Both the position numbers and the translations under genes were made by a program. The notes beneath the pieces were generated by a model that saw only the letters and a list, made by a program, of their open reading frames with translations, was not told the origin of the DNA and ran no database searches. From NCBI GenBank assembly GCA_025055285.1, contig JANWXM010000006.1, forward strand, positions 81,972-145,971: 64,000 bases of DNA, read 5' to 3'. Within the stretch, counting starts at the first letter, position 1. Each line of letters begins with the position of its first letter. Shown piece after piece: positions 63,760-64,000 of the stretch. This DNA comes from Saprospiraceae bacterium (GTDB taxonomy: Bacteria > Bacteroidota > Bacteroidia > Chitinophagales > Saprospiraceae).

Positions 63760-64000
63760 CTAGAGCGACTGCCGCACGCGGCGCACCAACTCCACCGGCA
63801 CCTCGAACAACTCGGCCACCTCCTCGTCGCTGCACGCCGGCTGCTTCTTCAGAAACGCCCGCAGCACCAACAGTATCCCCTCCTCGCGGCCCTCCTTAAG
63901 GCTTTCCTTATGACCTTCCCTACGGCCCTCCTTTCGGCCCTCCTCGCGACCTTTTTCCAAAATCTGCTCGTAGGTCGTCTTCGCTCGCTCCTCAAACGGC
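63760..64000 (-). CDS. C-terminal part of an Rpn/PD-(D/E)XK-type nuclease-like protein (partial)
   Basis: The frame is open to the window end, so the 5' part is missing. The visible 79 residues start with PFEERAKTTYEQ, followed by a highly charged repetitive segment (EEGRKEGRREGHKESLKEG) and a C-terminal helix-turn-helix-like end (SDEEVAELFEVPVELVRRV). This tail is typical of the recombination-promoting nuclease/transposase (Rpn, DUF4351-like) proteins, common accessory genes in Bacteroidota and cyanobacteria. The catalytic region is outside the window, so the call is tentative. Confidence 0.6.
   Translation of the reverse strand, partial: PFEERAKTTYEQILEKGREEGRKEGRREGHKESLKEGREEGILLVLRAFLKKQPACSDEEVAELFEVPVELVRRVRQSL

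Overview
The window looks like a chromosome segment of a Bacteroidota bacterium, probably of the Chitinophagia/Saprospiria side. Three giant secreted proteins end in type IX secretion (T9SS) sorting domains, one of them after SprB-type repeats. Several genes are preceded by the Bacteroidota -7 promoter element TAnnTTTG rather than by strong Shine-Dalgarno sites. The gene set also fits: ClpC, ExbB/ExbD/TonB, a three-subunit succinate dehydrogenase with a single cytochrome b, kynurenine-pathway enzymes and a GH3-family adenylating enzyme. No phage, intact insertion sequence or CRISPR array was seen.

Layout. 0-8.7 kb: a HEAT-repeat/cyclophilin lipoprotein, a VanY-type peptidase, phhB-pssA, tryptophan 2,3-dioxygenase, an OmpA-like lipoprotein, an ATP-grasp protein with an overlapping small gene, and ribosomal protein L25. 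9-17.7 kb: an HtrA protease, a PstS-like lipoprotein, a TPR protein, a histone-deacetylase-family hydrolase, a pterin pair (PTPS and FolE), UbiX and a PspC-like protein. 17.8-20.8 kb: a PGM1-like ATP-grasp ligase convergent with an HD/Pycsar-type membrane protein, then tRNA-Leu(GAG). 21-27.2 kb: a FolB-CWC fusion, MtaB, a cysM/JAMM-peptidase/ubiquitin-like-MoeZ operon, and a 1-Cys peroxiredoxin interrupted by an amber codon. 28-33.3 kb: clpC, the exbB-exbD-tonB operon and a tiny predicted transcription unit. 33.6-44.6 kb: a GC-richer stretch with two large T9SS cargo proteins, a decayed DUF4143 ATPase and kynureninase. 45-53.7 kb: a GH3-family protein, a MacB-like permease, HisS, the sdhCAB operon and cytidine deaminase. 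54-64 kb: an 1818-residue SprB-repeat protein, a glycosyltransferase, a Nudix hydrolase, an FAD oxidoreductase, a small exported protein and the 3' part of an Rpn-like protein.

How genes work together. CysM, the JAMM peptidase and the ubiquitin-like/E1/rhodanese fusion form a plausible protein-thiocarboxylate cysteine pathway in one operon. The ubiquitin-like carrier is fused to its activating enzyme and would need cleavage after an internal Gly-Gly. FolE, PTPS, FolB and PhhB supply and recycle reduced pterins. KynA and KynU are two steps of tryptophan breakdown towards quinolinate and NAD. ExbB/ExbD/TonB energise outer-membrane uptake. The large cargo proteins would reach the surface through a T9SS whose machinery is not in the window.

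The strongest candidates for something new are the ubiquitin-like/MoeZ fusion operon, the Pycsar-effector-like protein with a broken HD site and no cyclase nearby, and the small predicted transcription unit at 33.05-33.30 kb. All calls come from reading the sequence. No database search was run, and promoter and terminator calls are pattern matches.
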